Positions 50,358 through 58,804 of a DNA stretch of 64,000 nucleotides are shown piece by piece. The notes under the pieces were generated by a model that was given only the letters and a program-made list of their open reading frames with translations, was not told where the DNA came from and did no database searches. Origin of the DNA: an uncultured Eubacteriales bacterium (GTDB lineage: Bacteria; Bacillota; Clostridia; Oscillospirales; Acutalibacteraceae); contig CAKTDF010000007.1 in assembly GCA_934541115.1 (NCBI GenBank), forward strand, positions 25,235 through 89,234, read 5' to 3'. The translations under genes and the position numbers were made by a program. Numbering within the stretch: position 1 is the stretch's first letter; the number at the start of each line of letters is the position of its first letter.

Positions 50358-52208
50358 ATGAAAAAGCAAAAGAAATCAAGAGCAAGACTGCTGCTTCTCA
50401 TCATGATACTTGCAGTTCTGCTTGTTTCTGCTTCGCTTTTTGCGGGTGCAGAGAATTCATCAGACACACAAACGCCGGACGCAACCGTTGCCGCACAGGT
50501 CGAAAAAAACGCTGTGTTTTCAATCGGAGAAGGTGACGACGCCGTTAAATATGACCTTTCAGACGGCAAGTCCGCTCATGACTACGTTGACGCATATGCC
50601 GACAACCTTGACGGCGACCCCGATTTCAGTTCTCACTTTGAAACGGCACTCGCCAAAGTGCGCGAATCGGTCAAGAGCTATGCGACCATTCTTTCGCTGC
50701 TGCCTCCGATCATTGCGATAGTTTTGGCTCTTATTACAAAAGAGGTTTATTCTTCTCTTATTATCGGAATTATTGTAGGCGGCGTGATCTATGCCGGCAG
50801 CAACTTTGAGGGCATTATCACCCACGTTATTTCCGACGGCTTTGTAAATAGTCTTGCGGATACTTACAACATGGGTATTCTCATCTTCCTTGTTCTCCTC
50901 GGAGCATTGGTTTCAATGATGAACAAGGCAGGCGGCTCGGCGGCTTTCGGTCGTTGGGCGTCAAAGCACATCAAGTCAAGAGTCGGCGCTCAACTGGCAA
51001 CAATGGCTCTCGGTGTTCTCATCTTTATTGACGACTACTTCAACTGCCTCACCGTCGGCTCAGTTATGCGCCCGGTTACAGACAGAAACAATGTTTCGCG
51101 CGCAAAGCTTTCATACCTCATTGACGCAACCGCAGCGCCTGTTTGCATCATTGCTCCGATTTCTTCATGGGCGGCGGCTGTTGCCGGTTTTGCAAGAGGT
51201 GCAGGCGCAGAAAACGGAATCAGCCTTTTTGTCAGTGCAATTCCTTATAACTTTTATGCCCTGCTGACAATCGTCATGATGATCGTTATTTCGGTTTCAA
51301 AGTTTGACTACGGTCCGATGAAGCTGCACGAAATCAACGCAGTTGAAAATGGCGACCTCTTCACCAGCGGAGCAAGAGTTGACAGCGGCGATGAAGAAGT
51401 GAATGAAAAGGGACGCGTCTGCGACCTTGTTATTCCGGTTGTAATTCTCATCATCTGCTGCGTAATCGGCATGATCTACTCCGGTGGATTCTTCAGCGGC
51501 AAGGGCTTTATTTCTGCATTTTCAGACAGCGACGCTTCTGTTGGTCTTGCTTTCGGCGCAAGCGTTTCGATGATAATTACAGTTATCTATTTTCTCATCA
51601 GAAGAGTTATCTCGTTCAAATCAATCATGGATTCTCTCCCCGAGGGATTCAAAGCCATGGTTCCGGCTATCCTCATTCTCACCTGCGCATGGACGCTCAA
51701 GAGCATGACGGACAGCCTCGGCGCAAAAATCTTCATCTCAGAGCTTATTCACGGCACAGCAGGCACCTTCCAGTCGTTCCTGCCGGCAATCATCTTCCTC
51801 ATTGCCGTTGGTCTTTCGTTCGCAACGGGAACATCATGGGGTACTTTCGGCATCCTCATTCCCATTGTTCTGAGCGTTTTCACCTCCGGCGAACCGATTA
51901 CGATTGTTGCAATTTCAGCCTGTATGGCAGGCGCCGTTTGCGGCGATCACTGCTCACCCATTTCCGATACCACCATCATGGCGTCTGCCGGTGCACAGTG
52001 TGACCACATCAACCACGTTTCAACTCAGCTTCCGTATGCGCTCACGGTTGCCGGCGTTTCGGCAGTGAGCTACATTATTGCAGGCTTTGTTCCCAACTGG
52101 CTCATCGTTCTCCCGATAGCCATTGTACTCATGGTAGGCACCCTGCTCGTTATCAGGCTTATTACAGGAAAGAAAGCACCGACTGAAAAGGTGAAAAAAG
52201 CCAAATAA
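50358..52208 (+). CDS. NhaC-family transporter under lysine riboswitch (LysW-type, probable lysine importer)
   Basis: 616 residues. Named a Na+/H+ antiporter by family, but NhaC homologues behind lysine riboswitches (called LysW in comparative studies) are predicted lysine transporters. Seen: an N-terminal hydrophobic segment (11-30, RLLLLIMILAVLLVSASLFAGA), an extracytoplasmic acidic region (about 31-110, EGDDAVKYDLSDG), then about ten to eleven TM helices with LTKEVYSSLIIGIIVGG-like LITKEVYSSLIIGIIVG, FIDDYFNCLTVGSVMRPVTD, FATGTSWGTFGILIPIV and CGDHCSPISDTTIMAS. The last motifs hold the ion-binding Asp/Ser residues of the family. RBS AGGAGG. Followed by a strong terminator, so monocistronic. 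Confidence 0.92.
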   Translation: MKKQKKSRARLLLLIMILAVLLVSASLFAGAENSSDTQTPDATVAAQVEKNAVFSIGEGDDAVKYDLSDGKSAHDYVDAYADNLDGDPDFSSHFETALAKVRESVKSYATILSLLPPIIAIVLALITKEVYSSLIIGIIVGGVIYAGSNFEGIITHVISDGFVNSLADTYNMGILIFLVLLGALVSMMNKAGGSAAFGRWASKHIKSRVGAQLATMALGVLIFIDDYFNCLTVGSVMRPVTDRNNVSRAKLSYLIDATAAPVCIIAPISSWAAAVAGFARGAGAENGISLFVSAIPYNFYALLTIVMMIVISVSKFDYGPMKLHEINAVENGDLFTSGARVDSGDEEVNEKGRVCDLVIPVVILIICCVIGMIYSGGFFSGKGFISAFSDSDASVGLAFGASVSMIITVIYFLIRRVISFKSIMDSLPEGFKAMVPAILILTCAWTLKSMTDSLGAKIFISELIHGTAGTFQSFLPAIIFLIAVGLSFATGTSWGTFGILIPIVLSVFTSGEPITIVAISACMAGAVCGDHCSPISDTTIMASAGAQCDHINHVSTQLPYALTVAGVSAVSYIIAGFVPNWLIVLPIAIVLMVGTLLVIRLITGKKAPTEKVKKAK

Positions 52209-52219
52209 AAAGCTAAACT

Positions 52220-52272
52220 AAAAAGCACAGAGCACATTTGCATTTTGCTGCAAATGTGCTCTGCTTTTTTAG
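52220..52272. terminator. Terminator shared by the NhaC gene and the convergent membrane-protein gene
   Basis: A stem of about 15 bp (52225-52241 with 52250-52264) with AAAAA before and TTTTTT after. Confidence 0.9.
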
Positions 52273-52318
52273 TCTTGAAACATATGGTTTTTAATTCACA
52301 TTGAGTTCAATCAAAAAA

Positions 52319-54007
52319 CTATTTGTCAAGCTTTTTGAATGATGATATGAGATTTCCGGAGCATTCAAGCGAAACCGTGTCGCCCTCTTTTAAAAGGAGC
52401 ATTTCTTCGTGATTTGACGCCTTGGCTTTATATAGCTTTCCGTCTTTTGTTATGAGATAAATATATGTGTTTCCGTCTATATCAATATAGCGGATCGTCT
52501 CAATGGTCACGGTTACCTTTTCGCTTTCGGCAGACGGCGCAACAGGCTCGCTGAGACCGAGCATCGTCTTGTATTTTTCAATGCATTCTTTTTGCGTTGA
52601 GGCGGTGGTAACTATATTATACTGTTCAACGTTGACGGCGGCATATAGCTTGACAAGACCGCCCGAGTCCTTGAGAACCATGATATATGTCGGCTTTGAA
52701 GCAACGCTTATGAGCGACGGAAAAGAAGCCTGATAGCCTTTTTCCTGTACCTCGCCCTCTGCCGCTGCCATTGCAGATTTTTCGTCAGCGCCGGCAATAT
52801 CAAAATAGTGAGCCTCACCTGTTCTCTCGTTGGCAAACAAAAATCCGATGTTTGAACTGTCTCCGTTGAGTGAGGTCACTCCTGTATAGATCCATATATC
52901 GCCGTCCTTTGAAACATAGCCGTAGTCGCTTGCAGGCACACTGTCATCTGCGTCCGCCGTTTCATCTTCGCCGAGGTACGTTGTGACCTGTTTGCAGCCT
53001 TTTTTGCCTATGAGCCTGTTCAAAAAACCGTTTCGCAGCATTCCGTACCAGTTATACTGCTCGCAAATCAGGTCTCCGTCAAAAACAATATCTATCCATT
53101 GCGGAACCTCGCCTACCGCATACTTTTGCGTCTCACCGGTCACCGGATCAAGCACAACGCAGCCGCTCACAGTGGTACCGCCAAAAAGAAAGATCGTCTT
53201 TTTGTATATCGGCGCAATATAGTACGGCTTTCCGCTTTCATCAATTTCAAAATGAACGCTGCCAAGCAAAAGAGTGGGATATTTAAGCCACAGGTGGCGC
53301 TCGGCGTTTTCAAAAAAGTATGCCGAGGGAACATATTTCATTGAGCCATACTCCGTAAACTCAGCCGACATCGAAACCGGGTCAACCGTAACATAGCCGA
53401 CAACTCCGCTTTCCCTATTATTTATCCATTTAAAAAATCCGGCGTAATCAAGCGCCGCAACCTTAACAGGCTTTCCCCGATAGTCTATCTGATTGTAATT
53501 ATATGAGACATCGAACTGGCTGACGACATTTGAAAGCGAACCGATTTCTCTGTCTCCGAGCATTCTTGCAGACGCGGTATCCATAAGAGCAATTGAATCC
53601 GTACCCACAGACTCCGAAATATCCTTTGAAAAATCTGCGTCTTGAACAGACAAAACAGAAGCATACCTTGAAGCGTTGAACACTGTGCTGCCCGCAATAT
53701 TAAGGAATATAAAAATACCGACAATGACAATGAGCAAAATATACGGTTTGAAATTGACGTTGAATTTGCTGATTTCAATTTTTCTGCCCTTTTTTGTCCT
53801 TTTTGTGAATCTTACACGCCCGAAGTCCCTAAACCCGAGCGCAAGCCTGTGCACCGCAATATAAGCGGCAAAAGCAATGATAATGAGCAGCCAAAAGCCG
53901 CGCGACTGAAAGTTGAGCGGAATCAAAAAACCGAGCGTACCTATAAGCACCACGGCGGTCGCCGCAAGCAATCCGGCAACAACTGACCGGATTCTGAATT
54001 TCTTCAT
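52319..54007 (-). CDS. Uncharacterised membrane-anchored protein
   Basis: 562 residues, no family recognised with confidence. Seen: two N-terminal TM helices (about 9-31 and 37-55), a basic cytoplasmic loop (FTKRTKKGRKIEISKF), a third TM (about 88-106, YILLIVIVGIFIFLNIAG), then about 450 residues outside or inside the membrane with no further clear helix. That part is rich in beta pattern (YVTVDPVSMSAEF, YYIAPIYKKTIFLFGGT, VVLDPVTGETQKY) and ends in a small domain that resembles an OB/SH3-like module (DIDGNTYIYLITKDGKLYK). The start overlaps the GNAT stop by one base (TAATG), so the two genes form an operon. The function is unknown. Confidence 0.75.
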   Translation of the reverse strand: MKKFRIRSVVAGLLAATAVVLIGTLGFLIPLNFQSRGFWLLIIIAFAAYIAVHRLALGFRDFGRVRFTKRTKKGRKIEISKFNVNFKPYILLIVIVGIFIFLNIAGSTVFNASRYASVLSVQDADFSKDISESVGTDSIALMDTASARMLGDREIGSLSNVVSQFDVSYNYNQIDYRGKPVKVAALDYAGFFKWINNRESGVVGYVTVDPVSMSAEFTEYGSMKYVPSAYFFENAERHLWLKYPTLLLGSVHFEIDESGKPYYIAPIYKKTIFLFGGTTVSGCVVLDPVTGETQKYAVGEVPQWIDIVFDGDLICEQYNWYGMLRNGFLNRLIGKKGCKQVTTYLGEDETADADDSVPASDYGYVSKDGDIWIYTGVTSLNGDSSNIGFLFANERTGEAHYFDIAGADEKSAMAAAEGEVQEKGYQASFPSLISVASKPTYIMVLKDSGGLVKLYAAVNVEQYNIVTTASTQKECIEKYKTMLGLSEPVAPSAESEKVTVTIETIRYIDIDGNTYIYLITKDGKLYKAKASNHEEMLLLKEGDTVSLECSGNLISSFKKLDK

Positions 54008-54600
54008 TATTCTTCCTTTCCTTCATAAACCATGTAATAATTGTGTATTCCGACATTCTTAAAGTATTTATACTCAAGCGTTTTGAAACCGAGTTTTTCA
54101 TAAAACGGAACGTTATCCGGATTCTGAGTTTCAAGTCCGAGCTTATAGCCCAACGGAACAAGATCCTCAATTCCCTGCTTTATGAGCTTTGTTGCAATCC
54201 CTTTGCCCTGATGATTCTTGTCAACAAAAACGGGAGAAATGAGCAGCGTGCCCTTTTCAAAAACATTGTTATTGAGATTTGCAAACACTTTAAGCGTTTT
54301 TATGAGCGAGATATTATAAACGCAAAGAAAAACCCAGTTTGGGCACAGCAAAAAATCGAACATTGTGTAGTCGTTATGCGCATCACGCCAAATGCAAATT
54401 CCGCGTTGTTCTTCGTCCTCATAAATAAAGTCCTCACCGTTTGAAGTGTTCAGACGTTCAAGCATAAAATGATATAAAAACTTTTTTCTCAAGCTTTCAT
54501 TTTTGGTTGCGTAAACATGAACGGGATCGTCAACATAGCTTTCAGCCGCCATTCTTGCATAATACTTCAGAGTTTTTCGTGAGAGCTTTTTCTTTTCCAT
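54007..54600 (-). CDS. GNAT-family N-acetyltransferase
   Basis: 197 residues. The acetyl-CoA site is visible as ISPVFVDKNHQGKGIATKLIKQGI (about 125-148, with Q/R-x-x-G-x-G/A), followed by LGLETQNPDNVPFYEKLGFKTLEY, the typical C-terminal strand/helix of the fold. The first 110 residues are less conserved. The acceptor is not known. Good RBS (GGAGG). It is the first gene of an operon with the membrane protein at 52319-54007. The promoter is separated by a leader with stem-loops. Confidence 0.85.
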   Translation of the reverse strand: MEKKKLSRKTLKYYARMAAESYVDDPVHVYATKNESLRKKFLYHFMLERLNTSNGEDFIYEDEEQRGICIWRDAHNDYTMFDFLLCPNWVFLCVYNISLIKTLKVFANLNNNVFEKGTLLISPVFVDKNHQGKGIATKLIKQGIEDLVPLGYKLGLETQNPDNVPFYEKLGFKTLEYKYFKNVGIHNYYMVYEGKEE

Positions 54601-54638
54601 AAATACCTCCGGAAACTTTGTTTTTCTTTAAATCATAT

Positions 54639-54744
54639 AACAGCACGCTCCTTTCGGGAATTGCTGTTATTATTAACGGCGCCGGGTTCTGTTTTTCGCA
54701 CAGGCAGCAACAGAACTCCGAAAAAACTTTTTGAAGTCATTATA
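54639..54744 (-). promoter_or_regulatory. Extended -10 promoter and structured leader of the GNAT operon
   Basis: Minus strand TGCTATAAT (-10 at 54739-54744), an extended -10 with no clear -35. The leader of about 130 nt can form two hairpins: GTTCTG/CAGAAC (54686-54691 with 54711-54716) and AACAGC/GCTGTT (54639-54644 with 54663-54668). No known riboswitch was recognised. Confidence 0.45.
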
Positions 54745-54803
54745 GCATAGCAAATCAAAAAAAGCTATAACAAAAAAGTCCGCATGGTTCAAAACAATTC
54801 GCT

Positions 54804-54858
54804 AAAAAAACAAAAAACGACCTCTCTGCCCCGACAAGAATCGGGTTGCTGAGAGGTC
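54804..54858 (-). terminator. Terminator behind the E2-like remnant
   Basis: 8-bp stem GACCTCTC/GAGAGGTC (54819-54826 with 54851-54858) plus an inner CCCGA/TCGGG stem, followed on the minus strand by GTTTTTTGTTTTTTT. Confidence 0.85.
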
Positions 54859-54889
54859 AAATACATTTTTGAAAAACGGGTCTGTTCTT

Positions 54890-55345
54890 TTATGCCCATT
54901 TTCTGAGCACTTCCGGCTCTTCAAAAATTGAGTCAAGCTTTTTCATGAACGGCACAACATCGCCCATATCAAGAGCACGATGATCAAAAGCGATCGTTAT
55001 AGGGATTACCTTTCCGGCGCGAACGGTTTCATCTTTTTCCACAACCGCCTTGCTTTGCAAAGCTCCGATTCCGATTGCAACGATCTGCGGAGTAATAATC
55101 TCCAAAATTGCGCATTCACCGTGCCAGCTGCGATAAATTGAGCCGAGATTTGAAACAGTAATGGTACCCTGCTCAATATCATGCTTGGTGAGTCTAAAAC
55201 GCTCCGGAATACGATAATACTCCTTTTTTCGTCGCCGCTTAACGCATGTATCTTATACTTTCCGGTTTTTGAACCGATGATACGATAAAATATGAGAGAC
55301 AATTTTTCTCGCAAGGTCAAAATGCTGCGTTTTTATAATTTCCAT
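54890..55345 (-). pseudogene. Truncated 2-oxoacid dehydrogenase E2-type acyltransferase with in-frame stop
   Basis: A single frame from ATG 55345 (AAGGA upstream) encodes 30 residues (MEIIKTQHFDLARKIVSHIL and on to KNRKV), then TAA at 55253-55255. It then continues in the same frame for 120 residues to the stop at 54890. The second part is the C-terminal half of a CAT-like E2 catalytic domain: GTITVSNLGSIY, LEIITPQIVAIGIGAL, and the active-site motif AFDHRALDMGD. No lipoyl or E1/E3-binding domain is present, and about 80-100 residues of the acyltransferase core are missing. A restart at TTG 55105 would make 71 residues. Most likely a decayed gene. It keeps a strong terminator. Confidence 0.7.
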
Positions 55346-55475
55346 TTGAAGCATTCCTTTCTTATACCGACCGCACAGGTCGGAATTGACAACCTTAATA
55401 TTTTTTACACTTCTCTTCACTTATATTGTATCTCCCACAGTTTTGTTTTATCTGTACCGCATAGCCAAATTTTTC

Positions 55476-55505
55476 TTGACGGAGCAGCCCGGTTTGTGTT
55501 ACAGT
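55476..55505 (+). promoter_or_regulatory. Possible promoter of the coiled-coil protein / signalling cluster
   Basis: TTGACG (55476-55481), 18-bp spacer, TACAGT (55500-55505), about 170 bp before ATG 55674. The rest of 55346-55673 holds one small hairpin (CCGACC/GGTCGG near 55368-55384) and no gene. Confidence 0.5.
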
Positions 55506-55673
55506 TTTAATTAACAAACAACTTTCTTGCTTGTTGGTGAACGAAATAAACATTTGTCATTAGAGCTACTCGTTTTCGACTGATGTAATCTTTTGATTTG
55601 AACGTGAAAACATCGAATCACTAAATTGATTTTACGATCCGACCTCTAAAAACACAAGGGAGATAAATAGAAA

Positions 55674-57068
55674 ATGGGTAAAAAAAAGGAAGCTGAAAGG
55701 AAAAAAATTCAAAGCATTAATGACCGGATTTAAGCGCTTGAAAATGAAATATCGGGTCTTAATTCAAGACTTGTCAATCTTGAAAATTCAGAGAAACAAG
55801 TCAAAGACAACCATAAGTGGTTTGAGTTTAAGCAAAAAGCCAACGATAAAGATGACATTAAATCACAGATTTATGAAGTTAAAGACCTTATTATTAGCGC
55901 AGAAGCGAAAATAAAAGACCTTGAAAAGCAAAAGAAATCACTCAATAAAAAAAGCCGCAAGATTGCACTCGGCTCAATATGCGGAATAATAATTATTCTT
56001 TCAATAATTGTCGGAATTGTATTCCGCGGAAATTTGACAAATAATGATTCTGACTTTGAAACGACCACACTTTCACAATTTGATGAACGAATAACCGGTG
56101 ATTTAAGTCAAACAACAGCTGAACCGAAAATATCTGTATATAACGACACAGAAATTGCATATACATCAAAGTATAATTCCAATAACGCAATTCTTGCGTA
56201 TGGCGGAACCGCAATAAAGAGCCTTAACAGCAACAGTTTACCGAAATACAGCGGCAAGGCATATTCCATTGTAAACAACAACAGTCCCTCTTTCCCTGCC
56301 GATGATACCAAAAGTCTCTCTCCGTTTGAGAAATACAGCGATCTCGACAGTCTCGGAAGATGTGGAACTGCCTATGCAAATATATGTAAAGAAACAATGC
56401 CTACCAAACCGAGAGAAGAAATTGAAACGATCGAGCCCAGCGGTTGGCAGACGGTGAAATACGGCACTGTTGACGGCGAGCAATTATACAATCGCTGTCT
56501 TCTGATCGGGTATCGGCTTTCGGCGGAAAATTCAAACGATAAAGATATCATAACCGGAACCCGATACCTGACGGTTAATGGTATACTGCCCTTTGAAAAC
56601 ATGGTTGCGGACTATGTAAAAAGAACGGGTAATCACGTTCTTTACAGGGTAACACCCATATTTGTCGGAAAAGAGCTTGTTGCACGCGGTGTTCAAATTG
56701 AAGCATATTCGGTTGAAGACAGCGGCACAGGTATTTGTTTTAGTGTTTACTGTTACAATATCCAACCGGATATAACGATTAACTATGCAGACGGCTCAAG
56801 CGCTCCCGAGGATAATCGAACCGACAAAGCAACATCCACAGTTACAACCAAATCAACCGTTAAAACTGCTGCTAAAGCCACAACCCAAAGAACCGCTAAA
56901 GCAGCAACAAGAGTGGATAACAATGATTCGCAAACAGTATATATCACAGACACCGGTTCAAAGTATCATCGTGCAGGATGCAGACATTTGAAAAGTTCAC
57001 ATCTAATTTCAAAAGCAGACGCAATTAATGCAGGTTATACCCCTTGCGGTACGTGCTGTCCGGGATAA
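55674..57068 (+). pseudogene. Coiled-coil membrane-anchored protein with C-terminal Cys motif, interrupted by in-frame TAA
   Basis: ATG 55674 has a strong RBS (AGGGAG). The frame reads 19 residues (MGKKKEAERKKIQSINDRI), TAA at 55731-55733, then stays open for 444 residues to 57068. Hydrophobic heptad positions run unbroken across the stop (I12, I15, I19, then L22, I26, L29, L33), so the stop cuts one coiled coil. After it: more coiled coil to about 100, a TM helix (LGSICGIIIILSIIVGIVF), a long outer region without recognised domain, a Thr/Lys-rich linker (TVTTKSTVKTAAKATT) and the C-terminal module TGSKYHRAGCRHL ... GYTPCGTCC, a Cys/His motif often found at the ends of secreted nucleases and surface proteins. 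A shorter product could start at TTG 56034. Function unknown. Confidence 0.65.
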
Positions 57069-57139
57069 GTAGTCTTGCTTATTCTTTTTAAGCAGAAAAC
57101 AATTTATCAAACAGCTTTTTGAAGCGTGAGGTAAAATGT

Positions 57140-58804
57140 ATGATTGAAAAAAGGAAGAAAAAACTTATTAACGGCGGCGTTATTTTGCTCGTCGTGATAG
57201 TTGCATATACTTTTCGTCTCATCGGAAACGGCAACTATTATTTTGTTCTGTTCCCCTATCTGCGCAGCTTTATTTATATCGGTCTTTTTATCGCGTGGGG
57301 TATTTCCATACGCCGCCGTATTGTTCAAAAACAGGTTGCGCAATATTTGACGGGCATATCCGTACTTCTTATTTTGTGGTTCACTTTCCGCTGCGCAAAA
57401 TATTTTATTTTTTGGCAGCCGACCGCTATAAGATACCTATGGTATCTTTACTATTTACCAATGCTTTTTATTCCGATACTTGCTCTGCTCGTTGCACTGT
57501 CTCTCGGAAAGCCTGATGATTACCGTCTGCCGAAAGCGGCTTGCGCACTGTGGATAATTTCCGGAGTATTGCTTCTCCTGGTGCTAACGAACGACCTGCA
57601 TCAGCTTGTTTTCACTTTTCCCGAGGATGCGGAAGTGTGGTCCGACAAATCCAACGGATACGGCATCGGCAGCTTTATTGTGATCGGCTGGCAGATCTTT
57701 TGCATGATATCGGCACTCGTTGTTATGATTATAAAATGCAGACTGAAAAACGGCAGACGTCAACTGTGGACGGTAATACCTATGGCTGTGTCACTTGTCT
57801 ATCTTGGCCTTAACTATATGGATGTGCAATGGTTTAAATTGTTTTTCGGTGATGTAACCGCCTTTCAAAGCCTTATGTATATGCTCTGTTTTGAAGGCTG
57901 CATCACCTGCGGCTTTATCCACTCAAACAGCCGTTATTTTGACTTGTTCTCGTCCTCGATCAGCACATCTGCGGTGATAACCGATAAGGATTTCAATGTT
58001 CGGTATGCCGCACTGAACGCACGTCGGATTCCGAGAATAGATATGATAAAGGCGGAGTACAGTCCCCTGACGGTTGAAAACGGCTTGACGGTTCATTCCA
58101 TTCCCGTGAACGGAGGATATGCCGTTTGGACAGAGGATATGTCTGCCCTGCTCAAAATCAAAGAGCAATCCGAAAGCCTTGCCGAGGAATTGAACGAACG
58201 CAACAATCTGCTGCGTTATGAATATAAACGTGAGGCAAAAAGACAAAAGATCGAGGAACAAAACCGATTGTATGATTTGCTTCGCAGTGCAACTCAAACT
58301 CAAATAAACAAGATCTCGGTGCTTACAAAGGAATATCAAAAAATAAACAAAACAGATCCGAAAAGGGCAAAAGATTTACTTGCCGAAATTGCCGTTCTTT
58401 GCAGCTATATCAAGCGTCGTAAACATTTAACGTTGTTGACCGACCGTGACTATAAGGTTGCTATAACCGAACTGGTAAGAGCCTTCACCGAGTCGCTTCA
58501 AACGCTGAAGCTGCTAAACGTGCGCAGCACATTCTTTGCCGACAGCGAGCTTTCGATGCTCCCGGGAAAATCGGCTGCGGCGATATTTGATTTTTACGAG
58601 CAGGTGATTGAATCGGACCTCGAAAACATATCCGGCATACAAGTAAGCCTTTCTGATTTTGAAGGGCTGCGTTTATCAATAAATATATGCTGTAAAGCCG
58701 ACCTGTCCTCACTTGCGTGCAAGGGTAACGTACGGTATGAAACGGACGGTGACGAAGGATATCAGCATCTTGTATTCCTTCTCGAAGGAGGTGTCGCCGT
58801 ATGA
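57140..58804 (+). CDS. 7TM sensor with degenerate histidine-kinase-like domain
   Basis: 554 residues. The N-terminal 230 residues hold seven TM helices like the 'histidine kinase N-terminal 7TM' receptors (GGVILLVVIVAYTF, FPYLRSFIYIGLFIAWG, YLWYLYYLPMLFIPILALLVALSL, WIISGVLLLLVLTNDLHQLVF, FIVIGWQIFCMISALVVMII, IPMAVSLVYLGLNYM, then about 240-265). A PAS-like stretch (SAVITDKDFNVRYAALNARR) and a helical region (about 345-440) follow. The last 130 residues have the length and pattern of a GHKL ATPase but no N-box Asn, no DxG and no glycine-rich lid, and the helical region has no HD pair. It is probably a ligand-binding partner of the kinase that follows (4-bp ATGA overlap). Start at 57140 by its GTGAGG site. 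Confidence 0.82.
   Translation: MIEKRKKKLINGGVILLVVIVAYTFRLIGNGNYYFVLFPYLRSFIYIGLFIAWGISIRRRIVQKQVAQYLTGISVLLILWFTFRCAKYFIFWQPTAIRYLWYLYYLPMLFIPILALLVALSLGKPDDYRLPKAACALWIISGVLLLLVLTNDLHQLVFTFPEDAEVWSDKSNGYGIGSFIVIGWQIFCMISALVVMIIKCRLKNGRRQLWTVIPMAVSLVYLGLNYMDVQWFKLFFGDVTAFQSLMYMLCFEGCITCGFIHSNSRYFDLFSSSISTSAVITDKDFNVRYAALNARRIPRIDMIKAEYSPLTVENGLTVHSIPVNGGYAVWTEDMSALLKIKEQSESLAEELNERNNLLRYEYKREAKRQKIEEQNRLYDLLRSATQTQINKISVLTKEYQKINKTDPKRAKDLLAEIAVLCSYIKRRKHLTLLTDRDYKVAITELVRAFTESLQTLKLLNVRSTFFADSELSMLPGKSAAAIFDFYEQVIESDLENISGIQVSLSDFEGLRLSINICCKADLSSLACKGNVRYETDGDEGYQHLVFLLEGGVAV

Noticed and set aside
55006..55320. Frame of 104 codons on the minus strand
   Set aside because: It is the shifted reading of the E2-like remnant; only the frame from 55345 to 54890 gives E2 motifs.
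54890..57068. Idea that TAA is recoded as a sense codon in this organism
   Set aside because: Many intact genes in the window end in TAA at the expected family length, e.g. the LCP gene, the acyl-CoA synthetase and prfB, so TAA is a normal stop.
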